64,000 nt of DNA from Candidatus Poribacteria bacterium (GTDB lineage Bacteria; Poribacteria; WGA-4E; WGA-3G), in NCBI GenBank assembly GCA_028820845.1, contig JAPPII010000101.1, forward strand, positions 89,591 through 153,590, in the 5' to 3' direction. A program made the position numbers and the translations under genes. Shown here one piece after another: positions 26,588 through 35,742 of this stretch. Below the pieces are notes generated by a model. It had not been told where the DNA came from. It saw only the letters and a list, made by a program, of their open reading frames with translations, and searched no databases. Each line of letters starts with the position of its first letter. The stretch's first letter is position 1.

Positions 26588-27589
26588 CTATATCCATCCG
26601 TCCTCAATCATCAACGTTAGGGGTGATTCCATCTCTTCAAGGGGCAGATGAATCCGCCGCCGTTTCCGAGACGACTCGTAAATCGCCATAAGCAGTTCGT
26701 GAGTTGCGTATCCTTGATAACCACTTGAACGATGCTCCCGGTCCTCTTCAATAGCGGCTATCATGTCTCGTACAGGGTTGCTTTCTGAGGGAAGTTCAGG
26801 CGCGATCCAAGCACATCCCGATGCTGTGTTTCGGACGCGGAGAGAGGGACCGCCCGGAGCAGCGAGTTCGAGTTCACCTTCCGTGCCATAGCAGTAGATG
26901 TGGTGATACCCCGGAGCGGTGTCGCTCCCACCTTCAATGATAGCGCGGACATTATCCTCGAACTTGAAGTAACCCAACGAGAAGTCTTCAGAGTGCAGAT
27001 CATATTTCATCGGTGTGTTGATACGTTCAATCTGACCAATCACCCAAGTAACCGAACGATCGCTGTAGACATATCGCATTAGATCAACAGTGTGCGTAGC
27101 GTTGTCTTTCAGATCGCCACCGCTACAGACACCGTGAATACGGAAAAGGTCCCCAATAGCACCGTCAGCAATCATCTGTCTTGCGAGTTGATAGGGTGCA
27201 CTAAACCGGACTTGATGGTCAATCGCCAATTTAACGTCGTGTTGTGAACAGGTTTCGAGCATCTCGCGTGCTTGCCCGAGGTTTTCTGCCATCGGTTTTT
27301 CGGATAGAATCCCCTTCACACCCCGTTTTGCGGTTTCAATTACGACCGGCGCATGCAGTTTCGGACGCGTACAAACAGAGACCAGATCAATCTCTTCCGT
27401 CTCAAGCATTTCAATATAATCGGTATACTGTTTTTCGACACCGTACTGTTCACCATACGCCTTCAATCCCGCTGCATTAATATCGGCAATCGCAGTCAGA
27501 GAAGCCCGCGGTTCATTCACATACCATCCGGCGTGCATGTGCGAAATCCCACCGCACCCAATTATCGCAACGTTGTAGGTTTTATCCAT
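26588..27589 (-). CDS. Gfo/Idh/MocA-family oxidoreductase
   Basis: 333 aa from ATG 27587-27589 with GAGGA 8 nt upstream; a longer frame would overlap the HAD gene. N-terminal Rossmann motif NVAIIGCGGISHMHAGWY, then VSVCTRPKLHAPVVIETAKRG and EKPMAENLGQA (the EKP motif with the catalytic Lys). The C-terminal sheet domain follows. Members oxidise or isomerise sugars and cyclitols with NAD(P). Location beside GH32, SDR and AKR supports sugar metabolism. Confidence 0.92.
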   Translation of the reverse strand: MDKTYNVAIIGCGGISHMHAGWYVNEPRASLTAIADINAAGLKAYGEQYGVEKQYTDYIEMLETEEIDLVSVCTRPKLHAPVVIETAKRGVKGILSEKPMAENLGQAREMLETCSQHDVKLAIDHQVRFSAPYQLARQMIADGAIGDLFRIHGVCSGGDLKDNATHTVDLMRYVYSDRSVTWVIGQIERINTPMKYDLHSEDFSLGYFKFEDNVRAIIEGGSDTAPGYHHIYCYGTEGELELAAPGGPSLRVRNTASGCAWIAPELPSESNPVRDMIAAIEEDREHRSSGYQGYATHELLMAIYESSRKRRRIHLPLEEMESPLTLMIEDGWI

Positions 27590-27623
27590 TGTGGATTCCT
27601 CTTGTGCCTGTGTTATAGCAATG

Positions 27624-28346
27624 CTAATCCGCTTTGTGTCCCAAGCAGGACAACACATCGTGTAGATTTGAAACTACATAATCCGGTCGTTCATCCCCTG
27701 TTTCCGGTATCCGCCCATCAGATTTTCGGTCAATAAGGACGCTTGTCATACCCACACGGTTCGCCCCAACAATGTCATTCTCAATGGAGTCACCGACAAA
27801 CACAACTTCTTTGGGTAGAACACCGGCACGCTCACAAGCGACTGTGAAGACTTTGATGTTTGGTTTCCTGACACCGACTTCATCGGAAATTGTCAGCGAT
27901 TGGATACGTTTACTGAGTCCGAGATGTTGGACTTTAGAAAATTGGCTGTCCGTATGGTTATCGTGTGCACCATTTGTAACAATACCGACATGGTATGTGT
28001 GTAACGCCTCAAGTACCGTGACATCTTCGTAAAGACGCAAACTTGTGAGGTAACGCGAACTCAAAAAGTTGTTGAGTTCTTCTACAATTTTACCTATAGG
28101 CAGACCGAGTTCCCGGAATAAACAGTGAAAACGTTTGTCTCTCAGCTCAGCCATAGAGCCTTTTCCGGCATTGAGTTGTCCAAAAAGTTCCTGATGAACT
28201 GTCCGCCACGCTTGTGTAATAGTATCTTCCGAGACATCCGGTTCGTACTTACGTAGCAATTGGAATGTCTCTCCTGTCGCAATGTCCCATGCTGTATCAG
28301 AGTCGCAGAGCGTGTTATCAAGGTCAAAGAATACTGCTTTAATCAT
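27624..28346 (-). CDS. HAD-superfamily hydrolase
   Basis: 240 aa. Motif I FFDLDNTLCDSD (nucleophile D8, acid D10), motif II GIVTNGAHDN, Lys in EVGVRKPNIKVF and motif IV FVGDSIENDIVGAN. The cap is helical, as in phosphoglycolate phosphatase-like and YjjG-like enzymes. Substrate unknown, probably a phosphorylated sugar or nucleotide. Confidence 0.92.
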   Translation of the reverse strand: MIKAVFFDLDNTLCDSDTAWDIATGETFQLLRKYEPDVSEDTITQAWRTVHQELFGQLNAGKGSMAELRDKRFHCLFRELGLPIGKIVEELNNFLSSRYLTSLRLYEDVTVLEALHTYHVGIVTNGAHDNHTDSQFSKVQHLGLSKRIQSLTISDEVGVRKPNIKVFTVACERAGVLPKEVVFVGDSIENDIVGANRVGMTSVLIDRKSDGRIPETGDERPDYVVSNLHDVLSCLGHKAD

Positions 28347-28377
28347 CTTCCCTCAAATGTTGTAAAATAGCCGTCCG

Positions 28378-28791
28378 TCAAGCAATCCAAGCGATGTAGA
28401 TATAAGCGAATACCAATACTATCCAAACACAGGCAACCGTCTTCATAATACGACTTTTCCGTCCTGTTTTTGTGAAGTTAAAACCGATGTGCGTGAACAA
28501 TAACATTAGCGCGACAAGAATGTTGACATTGAGCAGCCTGTTAGAGCCAAAATTGTGCCAGGTGAGAAATCGAAAGACATTATAGGCAAGCAGGCAAAGG
28601 ATAAGACCAAGTAGACCATATTTCCAGAGATGCTTTAATGCTATTTTCCTCGCAAACCCCGTTTTTGCAGATGCCTTTTCAAAAGACTCCGGTAGGTCTG
28701 GGTTCTTTTCTCGGAGGGTCTGCTGGCGTTCTTGCTCCTTTTTAATTTTTCCTTCAAGCTGCTGTTTCTCAGGGTCGGTGAGTTGTCTCAT
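28378..28791 (-). CDS. Small membrane protein with charged N-terminal coiled coil
   Basis: 137 aa. Residues about 5-35 are highly charged and probably helical (EKQQLEGKIKKEQERQQTL). Three hydrophobic segments follow (YGLLGLILCLLAYNVF, LNVNILVALMLLFTHIGF and TVACVWIVLVFAYIYIA). I recognise no family. It starts 6 nt after the GNAT gene, so it is in the same transcript. Confidence 0.65.
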   Translation of the reverse strand: MRQLTDPEKQQLEGKIKKEQERQQTLREKNPDLPESFEKASAKTGFARKIALKHLWKYGLLGLILCLLAYNVFRFLTWHNFGSNRLLNVNILVALMLLFTHIGFNFTKTGRKSRIMKTVACVWIVLVFAYIYIAWIA

Positions 28792-28797
28792 AAAAGA

Positions 28798-29340
28798 TTA
28801 CTTCTCTCTCGGTAATTTAAGCGGCAGGACAAAAGCCAAACATTTCTCGTCACGCTCCATCGGCTCTACAGCAAATCCCATAGAGAGTTTAAGAAGATGA
28901 TTTTCAGGGTAATTCTCGCCGCTGACGGATCGAACTTGGTAACAATTAAATAACTTTGCTTGCTTAATAGTATATTCTTGAAGGGCAGTGCCGATACCGT
29001 GTCGTCGGTAACCTTCCTTCACACCGAACGCAAGGATCTTCGCCTCTCTGAGCGTTTTTCCGTTTATCTGGATAGGAGGATGATCGCGGTCGTGCGGACC
29101 GATGTCCCACACAACGAACATGAGAAATCCGACGATGACCCCATCTTGTTTTGCCGCTAAAAAATAACGTGAAAACTGCTCAAAATACGGATTAAATGCC
29201 CAACCTTCTTGCTTTAAGTCGTTGACGAGCACAACGAATTCCTGCCAATCCGGATGGTCGGGCGTGACTTCTTCAATGGAAAAGCGAGATTGCTTGCGCA
29301 TCATGTATCTTGTTTTTTTCAAAAAAGCGAGGTTAGACAA
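28798..29340 (-). CDS. GNAT-family N-acetyltransferase
   Basis: 180 aa at most. The acetyl-CoA-binding motif A is AFGVKEGYRRHGIGTALQ, followed by AKLFNCYQVRSVSGENY and the closing HLLKLSMGFAVEPMERDEK typical of GNAT proteins. The TTG start at 29338-29340 and internal ATGs 12-13 codons later both lack a clear Shine-Dalgarno, so the start is uncertain. Substrate unknown. Confidence 0.85.
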   Translation of the reverse strand: MSNLAFLKKTRYMMRKQSRFSIEEVTPDHPDWQEFVVLVNDLKQEGWAFNPYFEQFSRYFLAAKQDGVIVGFLMFVVWDIGPHDRDHPPIQINGKTLREAKILAFGVKEGYRRHGIGTALQEYTIKQAKLFNCYQVRSVSGENYPENHLLKLSMGFAVEPMERDEKCLAFVLPLKLPREK

Positions 29341-29408
29341 AAATAAAAAGCACTTCTGTAGTTGATGAGCGATGAATCACCCTACTATGAGCAACTCGAT
29401 TTGTAGTA

Positions 29409-29442
29409 GTGCTATTTATAGCACGTTAGGGGGAAACCACAA
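29409..29442 (-). promoter_or_regulatory. Candidate promoter with palindromic -10 region
   Basis: On the minus strand TTGTGG (29437-29442), 16-nt spacer, TATAAA (29415-29420) preceded by TGC. The -10 lies inside GTGCTA-TTTA-TAGCAC (29409-29424), a 6-bp inverted repeat, and the segment AACGTGCTATAA also occurs at the LamG promoter near 14.6 kb. Confidence 0.35.
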
Positions 29443-29450
29443 CGGATGCC

Positions 29451-30224
29451 CTACTTTGAAATCTTTATTGCTCCCCAGGTGAGTGCTAATTTCTGGGTTG
29501 GGTCAACAGCAAGACCGACGGCATCAAGGTTGTTTTCAATCTCCGCTTGACTGAGACCGCGGTTGTAAAGACGAAGTTCGTCAAGAATGCCGTGGTAAGG
29601 GAGTCCATCCGATTTTCTGGCACCCATCCAAAAGTTCTCTCCGTTATGTTTGAGAACGCCTTCAAATTTTTTCTCATTGTCCACTTCACCATTGATATAA
29701 ATAATGGCTTCGGATCCGTCGTAAACGCCAGCGACGTGATGCCATTTCCCTACATCGGGCTGACCGACGCTGTGAAAGGGCCATGTCTCTAAGGCACCGT
29801 TCCAGAGATTAAAATCAACCCGAGTTTGGTCTGACCACGCGATCACATAAGAATTATTTCCTGATCTCGATATACCCGCGAAAATCGCCCAGCCAGGTTT
29901 CTCAGGTTTTATCCACACCTCCAATGTAATCTGATCGCCAATGTCGGTTAAACTCTTATCTGCTCCACAATCAACATGACCGCCACTAAACTTGAGTGCC
30001 TCACCAACTTTACCGTTAACAACCTCAACATTCCCATCCATGGTTCCATCGTTTGCCCCGAAAATATCTTTAACCGTTTTACCTGCGACTGAATCTTTAT
30101 TGAACGACCAGTAACTCACCAATCCATCGGTAATTGCTTGACGCGCATGTGCTGAATTTGCTGCCGTTAAAACAGTTGCTATAACAGCAAGAACAAACAC
30201 TGATCTCGGAATTCTGTTAATCAT
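29451..30224 (-). CDS. Secreted LamG/concanavalin-like protein
   Basis: 257 aa from ATG 30222-30224, chosen for GGAGG 5 nt upstream and a proper signal peptide (SVFVLAVIATVLTAANSAHA). The mature protein opens DGLVSYWSFNKDSVAGKTVKD and closes GILDELRLYNRGLSQAEIENN, both LamG hallmarks, in the same order as in 13660-14502. The tail KLALTWGAIKISK parallels that paralogue's tail. Role probably extracellular binding. The noncoding stretch 30225-30429 before it shows no gene. Confidence 0.88.
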   Translation of the reverse strand: MINRIPRSVFVLAVIATVLTAANSAHARQAITDGLVSYWSFNKDSVAGKTVKDIFGANDGTMDGNVEVVNGKVGEALKFSGGHVDCGADKSLTDIGDQITLEVWIKPEKPGWAIFAGISRSGNNSYVIAWSDQTRVDFNLWNGALETWPFHSVGQPDVGKWHHVAGVYDGSEAIIYINGEVDNEKKFEGVLKHNGENFWMGARKSDGLPYHGILDELRLYNRGLSQAEIENNLDAVGLAVDPTQKLALTWGAIKISK

Positions 30225-30429
30225 TTTGTCCTCCGTTGCGTTTTTGTACCGCAAACTGTTAGTTTGCGAGCTGCCAGACCTCATCTAACGAAACGTACCC
30301 CACAAAGACCAAAATCTAAATGAAATTGAGAAAAATAACTCAATAATAGGGCAATGAAGAACGATTTTCAACCAAGATACAGAAACAATAATCCTGTGAA
30401 TTCTCTAATCCCGACTGATGACTGTCAAC

Positions 30430-30807
30430 TTAGCCATCGTATTCTACAACCACATCGTCCCCTTCAACCTTGACAGAATAAGTTGCTACACGCAATGTTT
30501 CCTTGACGAGGCACTGTCCGGTAGCGATGTCGAAGGTCCATTGGTGCCAAGGGCAACGAAGCACCTCGCCTAAGCCGTCAACAGAGAGCGTTGCCCCATC
30601 AATAGAAGGTGGTACGTCAGCGGCGAACCGCCCCGTGAGTTCACCTGTACAAAGAGGTCCATGCTTATGTGGACAGATGTTACGGACGGCGTAAAACTTA
30701 CCACCAACATTAAAGACCCCGATACCTGCTTTGCCACGGAACGGGACAATGATCTTACGTTTCCCGGGTGGAATTTCCGACACTTTTCCGACGACAACAC
30801 GTGCCAT
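30430..30807 (-). CDS. Rieske [2Fe-2S] ferredoxin
   Basis: 125 aa. The cluster ligands are in NICPHKHGPLC and, after a 30-residue insert, RCPWHQWTFD, giving C-x-H and C-x-x-H pairs. The size fits the ferredoxin component of ring-hydroxylating or nitrite-reductase-type systems. It lies directly downstream of the amidohydrolase, so may feed electrons to an oxygenase, though no oxygenase large subunit is adjacent. Confidence 0.93.
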   Translation of the reverse strand: MARVVVGKVSEIPPGKRKIIVPFRGKAGIGVFNVGGKFYAVRNICPHKHGPLCTGELTGRFAADVPPSIDGATLSVDGLGEVLRCPWHQWTFDIATGQCLVKETLRVATYSVKVEGDDVVVEYDG

Positions 30808-30862
30808 TTTTTAATTTATTTCTCCTGGGCTGCCTTCCACTTCGTTTCAGGCAGGTTTCTGA

Positions 30863-32059
30863 TTAATTCGATATTGGCTTCGGGGATCCGTTGGCTTTCT
30901 CTAAATCCAATCGAAGGATATCGAGCGCGTTTTGTGCGAAGATACGATGTTTCAAGTCGTCAGAAAGTTCGGGAAGTACAGTCACCGGATCGTTCCAGTC
31001 GAAATGAGGAAAATCTGAACAGAATATCAGCGTTTCATCGGCGTGTATCATCTCTAACATCTGATACATCTGTTCCGGTTTTTCAGGTTCATGCATCGGC
31101 TGCGATCCAATTCGGATGTGTTCGCGGAAGTATTCACTGGGTAGACGTTTAAGCCACGGAGTCTGATCGCGTAGGGCTTTCCAATCGGTATCCAAATGCC
31201 ACATCACCGGCACCGCCCACATCTGTTGCGCTTCAATAAGAGCAAACTTGAGATTCGGAAACTTTTCAAAAACGCCTTCGCAAATGAGAGATGTCGCGTG
31301 TGTGCTGGCAACATAGGGACGACTCATCCGATTTTCCATGTAGTAGGTGGGATGTCCAACTGGGGTTGGTACGTTTCGATTGGCACCACCGCCGCCACCG
31401 ATATGTGATATGACAGGGAGTCCGTGTGCTTCGCATGCCTCCCATATCGGGTGATAAAAACGATTGCCGAACGGGCGACTCGTTCCCATCGGCACCATGA
31501 CAGCGACAGTGTCTTTCCGGTCTGCAAGCCTGTTAATCTCTTCCACAGCTTGCGGCGGGTCCGATGGCGAGATAAGGATAGCATTGACAACACGTTTGTC
31601 TTTCTCAAGCCAATGCTCAATTGTCCAGTCGTTAAAAGCACGGCAGAGCACGGCTGCCCAGTCAACATCCGGGAGTCCAGAGTATCCGTAGAACACGGGG
31701 GGACCCGTAAGCACAGCAACGTCGATATTCCAAACGTCGAGATGCTCCTCTTGCATGAACGCTAATGTGAAGTTGAAATCTCTTGGGTCGCCACCCGAAT
31801 TTTTCGGTGTTGATTCAACGGCTTCTTCGATTCTCCCTTTAAGGTCTACGCGGTTGCTCCGAATCGGGATATTCGGATACCCACCGAGATGTAATCCTTG
31901 ATCAAGGAGGTGTTCCTGATAGAACTTTGACAGGTAGGGCAACAATTGTGTAGGATGGCGGAAATTGTGGTGGACATCACAATCAACAATAGCAATACCG
32001 TTTTTCGGTTTGGCAGTCCAACCCGGTGCAGTAACGGGCTTTGCTCCAATTTGACTCAT
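30863..32059 (-). CDS. Amidohydrolase (amidohydrolase-2/ACMSD-like)
   Basis: 398 aa TIM-barrel metal enzyme. The opening IAIVDCDVHHNFRHP holds the D-x-H pair; SHIGGGGGANR carries the next His, and the end FCSDFPHFDWNDP holds the catalytic Asp block. The closest well-known relatives are aminocarboxymuconate-semialdehyde decarboxylase-type enzymes, acting on aromatic or carboxylic substrates. With the Rieske ferredoxin it may belong to an aromatic breakdown route; this is inference. The start is ATG with GGAG upstream. Confidence 0.88.
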   Translation of the reverse strand: MSQIGAKPVTAPGWTAKPKNGIAIVDCDVHHNFRHPTQLLPYLSKFYQEHLLDQGLHLGGYPNIPIRSNRVDLKGRIEEAVESTPKNSGGDPRDFNFTLAFMQEEHLDVWNIDVAVLTGPPVFYGYSGLPDVDWAAVLCRAFNDWTIEHWLEKDKRVVNAILISPSDPPQAVEEINRLADRKDTVAVMVPMGTSRPFGNRFYHPIWEACEAHGLPVISHIGGGGGANRNVPTPVGHPTYYMENRMSRPYVASTHATSLICEGVFEKFPNLKFALIEAQQMWAVPVMWHLDTDWKALRDQTPWLKRLPSEYFREHIRIGSQPMHEPEKPEQMYQMLEMIHADETLIFCSDFPHFDWNDPVTVLPELSDDLKHRIFAQNALDILRLDLEKANGSPKPISN

Positions 32060-32159
32060 TTTCGCTGTCTCCTTGTAATCAGGGAATGGATTCCAGTTTT
32101 AGGCAATTATACGGGTTTGCGTTATTTTGTCAATCCAAAAGGGTAGAAGTTCAAGGCAG

Positions 32160-32990
32160 TCAGTTTTGTTCTGTTGCCGATTTTTCCTTCATCCGTTTGA
32201 CAGCATCCAGTTTTGTCTGTTGCCAGTCCGTCCAATCTTTTTTCCCTTCGTAGCGAACGACATCGTGGATGGTTGCGCGGGGTTGATAGGTTATGTAGTT
32301 GCCAGTGTGCCACGCCAGATTCCGGTACACCATAAAATCTCCGGGTCCAAGATGTACCTGAACGGCTCCGGGAAACTGCCTACAGTGCGCTAAGCAGTAT
32401 CGTTCTGCCTCCGCATTCGACTGTCCTTCAGCAGGTCTGCGGAGTCTCGGATCGCCTGTGGACTGTTCCTCACCGGGCAGATCCCATTGTCGAAGGTGGC
32501 TTCCCGGCACGAACCACGTACAGGAATCGGCATAAATCGCACAGTTGACCTGATTGAAGTGCCGTAGATCGTACCAGACCTCCGCCAGTTTCGCGTTAAC
32601 AATCTCATCACGCGCTTCGGGTGGGACTTCCACAACGCCGTCTCGGTGCCACCCAATATGCCACGGATGCTCAAGCGGCTCGACGAGCAATCCCATGATG
32701 TCAACATGACCGTGCGTGTAGTTATCACCGAGCAATTTCGCGACGGCATCTCGGAGTTCTGGTAACTCCGTATAGTCATAAAAAGGTTTGAGGTCTAATT
32801 CATCGCCATAATTGGATAACGGTTGGATTCGTTGCGTCTGGGGTCCATTGAGTTTATGTGCCAAATGGCGTGCCTTTTCTGCCTCACGACGCAGATCGGT
32901 AAGCAAGGAAGGTGGAACAATCCCTCGAAAGATTAGGTAGCCTTGCGAGAGATATTCGTTGACCATGGAATCTTGAAATTGAAATGCCAT
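32160..32990 (-). CDS. Phytanoyl-CoA dioxygenase (PhyH)-family protein
   Basis: 276 aa with the complete proximal motif GWHRDGVVEV (H-R-D) and distal LAWHTGNYITYQPRATIHDV with His and the 2-oxoglutarate Arg. CTWFVPGSHLRQW is the family's PGSH block. It is predicted to be an Fe(II)/2-oxoglutarate oxygenase. It precedes the amidohydrolase by about 100 nt and follows the VOC gene by 15 nt. Confidence 0.92.
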   Translation of the reverse strand: MAFQFQDSMVNEYLSQGYLIFRGIVPPSLLTDLRREAEKARHLAHKLNGPQTQRIQPLSNYGDELDLKPFYDYTELPELRDAVAKLLGDNYTHGHVDIMGLLVEPLEHPWHIGWHRDGVVEVPPEARDEIVNAKLAEVWYDLRHFNQVNCAIYADSCTWFVPGSHLRQWDLPGEEQSTGDPRLRRPAEGQSNAEAERYCLAHCRQFPGAVQVHLGPGDFMVYRNLAWHTGNYITYQPRATIHDVVRYEGKKDWTDWQQTKLDAVKRMKEKSATEQN

Positions 32991-33005
32991 TGTGCATCCT
33001 ATCCG

Positions 33006-33410
33006 TTAAATCGACACACCCCGCCACTCATCAGTCGCACAGGTAATATCGACAACATTTCCGTCTGGATCGGCAACTTTGAAGGAACGTTCCGGCGGCT
33101 TGTTGTCATCAATTTCATCACCCTTCTTCACATTGTCCATGATCAATTCAAAACTGCCGTCTCGGAGGGTATTGTAAATGCTCGCTAAGTCTTCGACGAT
33201 GATACCGAAGTGGATAAATTCTGTCCCTTCCTCAAAGGGTGGACGTTCTGTGCCATTGTATTGGAGGATCGTCATGTTCAACGTGCCGTCAGAGAGGTCC
33301 AGTCCGCCGCGTCCTCGATAGCCAACAAACTGAAAACCGATGGTTTCATAAAAACGACGCGAGGCTTCCATATCCTTTGTTCGGAGTGCGATGTGTCTCA
33401 AAAATGCCAT
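33006..33410 (-). CDS. VOC-superfamily (glyoxalase/bleomycin-resistance fold) protein
   Basis: 134 aa with two beta-alpha-beta-beta-beta modules: FLRHIALRTKDMEASRRFYETIGF and FIHFGIIVEDLASIYNTL, ending DPDGNVVDI. Possible metal ligands are H6 and the distal acidic residues. Members include glyoxalases, dioxygenases and drug-binding proteins; substrate unknown. Upstream of the PhyH gene and likely in one transcript with it. Confidence 0.9.
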   Translation of the reverse strand: MAFLRHIALRTKDMEASRRFYETIGFQFVGYRGRGGLDLSDGTLNMTILQYNGTERPPFEEGTEFIHFGIIVEDLASIYNTLRDGSFELIMDNVKKGDEIDDNKPPERSFKVADPDGNVVDITCATDEWRGVSI

Positions 33411-33504
33411 GAGTCTATCTCCTTAGTTGATGAAATGAACTGGAGTCTGTCAAAAACGCTTGGAATTATGCTTTATCTTACAACAAATCCCGTTCGGATG
33501 TCAA

Positions 33505-35235
33505 TTAACTTACATCTTTCAATCTCTTTCGCGCCCACCAATATCCTAGCTGCCGGAGATAATAGCCCATGTTTTTAGGAATCTTCTCAAACTCCGGCAC
33601 AAATGGACACCTCCCACCAAGAACAACTAACGCCGACTTAGCACGCGTCATCGCGACGTAGAAAACACGTCGCTCCTCTAAGGTCTCACTATCGCGACGC
33701 GGAAAACGCCGTTCCAGTGTGTTGTGGACAAGAATCACCTTTTCCCATTCCCGTCCTTTTGCTTTGTGAATCGTTGTTACTTCAGCGGAGGTTGTGAGCT
33801 TAGCGAGTATCTCTTGAATCTGTTCCGTCTCATAGTTCGTCCGCGCCAAAACAGCAGCCTCTTGTCGTGAGTCCAATTCACGCAGCAACGTAGCTTCTAC
33901 GGTTTCAGGTGTCGTCTCAACGATTTTTATGTCGTGCTGCCTTGGATTGTAGGCGCGGAGATTTTTGCGGATACGTTGGGCATTTCGCTCAATCAAGGCT
34001 CTGGCGTGTTCAACGATTGTTGATGTGGAGCGGTAATTGCGTGTGATTTCATATTTTGTCACGTCTCGTCGGTTAGTGAATTCCTGCATAATCCGTGAAT
34101 CGCCGCCACGGAAGCTATAAATTGCTTGATCGTCGTCACCCACAGCGAAGAGATTCTCTGAAAGGTGTGAAATAAGCCGAAAGTCGGCTGGGGAAATATC
34201 TTGAAACTCATCAACAAGGACATACGGGTATTTATTGCGATAAGTTTGTCGGAGGTCTGGATAGGTATCAAGTAAATTTGCTGCGTGGATAATCATATCC
34301 TCGAAATCAAGGGCGTTTGCCTCGGCTTTGAGGGTTTCGTATTTTATAGCAAATGCTTGTGCGACGCGATCCTCAAGTGTCGTTGGGTCGAACACGCCTG
34401 TGACAACCTGTCGCTTGGCTCGCATGACGGTCTCTTTTATGTCCTTGAAACGTTCTCGGAGATTCTCGAAATCAGGGTCTCTATCGAGATGCTCTTTATA
34501 GGGCATATCGAAGTGTTGACAGAACATTTCAAGGATGAGTTGGTTGCTATACACCACTCTTAATGGATCTGCTCTGTTAAATACACTCGCGCGTTCCCTA
34601 TAGAACGCAATCCAGTGTGCCTCCCGACGATTTGCCTCGCGTCCAGGAACCCACTCCAGCACCTCGAAATTGAACTGTGTTTCGCCTTCCGAACGAATGG
34701 CGTGCCGGAGTCTATCGTTTGATGAATGACTGAAGTGTTCCTTTCTACGACGATCTGGGTTCGTGGTTTGTCCGATGTAACACTTACCAGTTTCCTGATT
34801 CTCGATTTTATAAATGGCGACCGAGGTAGATGAAGCTTCACGTTCAATTTGTTTCCGTTCTTCTGAAATGATTTGGTCGATTTGCCCTGTCCAAATCTCA
34901 GGATATTCGTTAAATCCGGTGCGTTTATAGTTTTCGGTGATGATGTCTTTGCCAAATGCATGGAGGGTTCGGATTTTAGGTCTTAGGTCGGTTCCAGTTC
35001 GGTCAATCGGTTTTGATGAAACGAGTCCCCGGAGGACTCGCGTCTCCATTTCCTCGACGGCTTTTCTATTGAAAGCGATGGCGAGGATGTGTGAGGGCGG
35101 GATGTTATGTGTTTGGATGAGGTTCAGAATCCGTGCCGTTACGACGGTCGTTTTTCCACTACCCGGTCCGGCGATAACAATCGCGGGACCCGTCTTGTGT
35201 TTCACGGCTTTTCGTTGGTTTCTATCGAGTTGCAT
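33505..35235 (-). CDS. UvrD/Rep-type SF1 helicase with inserted GIY-YIG nuclease
   Basis: 576 aa. Helicase motifs in order: AGPGSGKTT (22-30), TLHAFGKDII near 90-99, Walker B VDEFQD (341-346), GDDDQAIYSFRGG (366-378), NYRST (400-404), TIHKAKGREWEKV (488-500) and FYVAMTRAK (525-533). Between the second and third motifs, residues about 137-222, lies a GIY-YIG endonuclease domain: AIYKIENQETGKCYIGQT, R162-R164, EAHWI (E205) and N220. The rest of the 1B/2B subdomains is short compared with UvrD (about 720 aa). A single polypeptide that unwinds and cuts is predicted; its role could be repair or defence. No Shine-Dalgarno is seen before ATG 35233-35235. Confidence 0.88.
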   Translation of the reverse strand: MQLDRNQRKAVKHKTGPAIVIAGPGSGKTTVVTARILNLIQTHNIPPSHILAIAFNRKAVEEMETRVLRGLVSSKPIDRTGTDLRPKIRTLHAFGKDIITENYKRTGFNEYPEIWTGQIDQIISEERKQIEREASSTSVAIYKIENQETGKCYIGQTTNPDRRRKEHFSHSSNDRLRHAIRSEGETQFNFEVLEWVPGREANRREAHWIAFYRERASVFNRADPLRVVYSNQLILEMFCQHFDMPYKEHLDRDPDFENLRERFKDIKETVMRAKRQVVTGVFDPTTLEDRVAQAFAIKYETLKAEANALDFEDMIIHAANLLDTYPDLRQTYRNKYPYVLVDEFQDISPADFRLISHLSENLFAVGDDDQAIYSFRGGDSRIMQEFTNRRDVTKYEITRNYRSTSTIVEHARALIERNAQRIRKNLRAYNPRQHDIKIVETTPETVEATLLRELDSRQEAAVLARTNYETEQIQEILAKLTTSAEVTTIHKAKGREWEKVILVHNTLERRFPRRDSETLEERRVFYVAMTRAKSALVVLGGRCPFVPEFEKIPKNMGYYLRQLGYWWARKRLKDVS

Positions 35236-35255
35236 ACTTTTTTTGGGTTAAAGGC

Positions 35256-35283
35256 AAAAACCTCCTAAGGGTTGGAGGTTTTT
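35256..35283. terminator. Intrinsic terminator, bidirectional
   Basis: AAAAACCTCC, loop TAAGGGTT, then GGAGGTTTTT: a perfect 10-bp stem flanked by A and T runs. It lies between the HNH gene and the helicase, and would end the HNH transcript on the minus strand. Confidence 0.85.
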
Positions 35284-35321
35284 CAAAAATCGACGGTAAG
35301 TTGACATTGTCTTTGAAATCT

Positions 35322-35729
35322 TCATAAAACTTGAAGGTTTATTAGTCTCCGCCTCATTTGGATCCGATGTTCGGTATTCATCAAAAGAACGACAACTGTT
35401 GCTCGACCTATGGGTGTTTGCCCTTCGATCTCACCAGTTTTCCGATTTAAAACGAAATTAACTCTCCAGTTATCGGTACGAGGATTAAAAAGTCTAACAT
35501 CTATTTTTGTGAGCGGATCAGTGCCTATTTGGTGTTTAGATTTGTATCTGTTACAGTGTGAACAGGCGAGTGCTAAATTTTCGGGTTGTGTTGGTCCTTT
35601 TGCAGATTGTGGCACAATGTGGTCTACCTCCAGCGGGGCGGAAGACACTGTCTCTGGATACTGACAGTACTCACACATCTCATTTGCGCGATTTGCTACA
35701 ACACCACGCAACGGATCACTTACACGCAT
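35322..35729 (-). CDS. HNH endonuclease
   Basis: 135 aa. MCEYCQYPE and ACSHCNRYKSKH provide the two zinc-binding C-x-x-C pairs, and PLEVDHIVPQSAKGPTQPENL is the His-Asn core (DH...N...H). It starts 13 nt after the antitoxin-like gene, with GAGG upstream, and ends before a strong terminator. HNH proteins nick or cut DNA; target unknown. The two-gene unit parallels the pair at 61217-62301. Confidence 0.93.
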   Translation of the reverse strand: MRVSDPLRGVVANRANEMCEYCQYPETVSSAPLEVDHIVPQSAKGPTQPENLALACSHCNRYKSKHQIGTDPLTKIDVRLFNPRTDNWRVNFVLNRKTGEIEGQTPIGRATVVVLLMNTEHRIQMRRRLINLQVL

Positions 35730-35742
35730 ATATCATGCCTCG

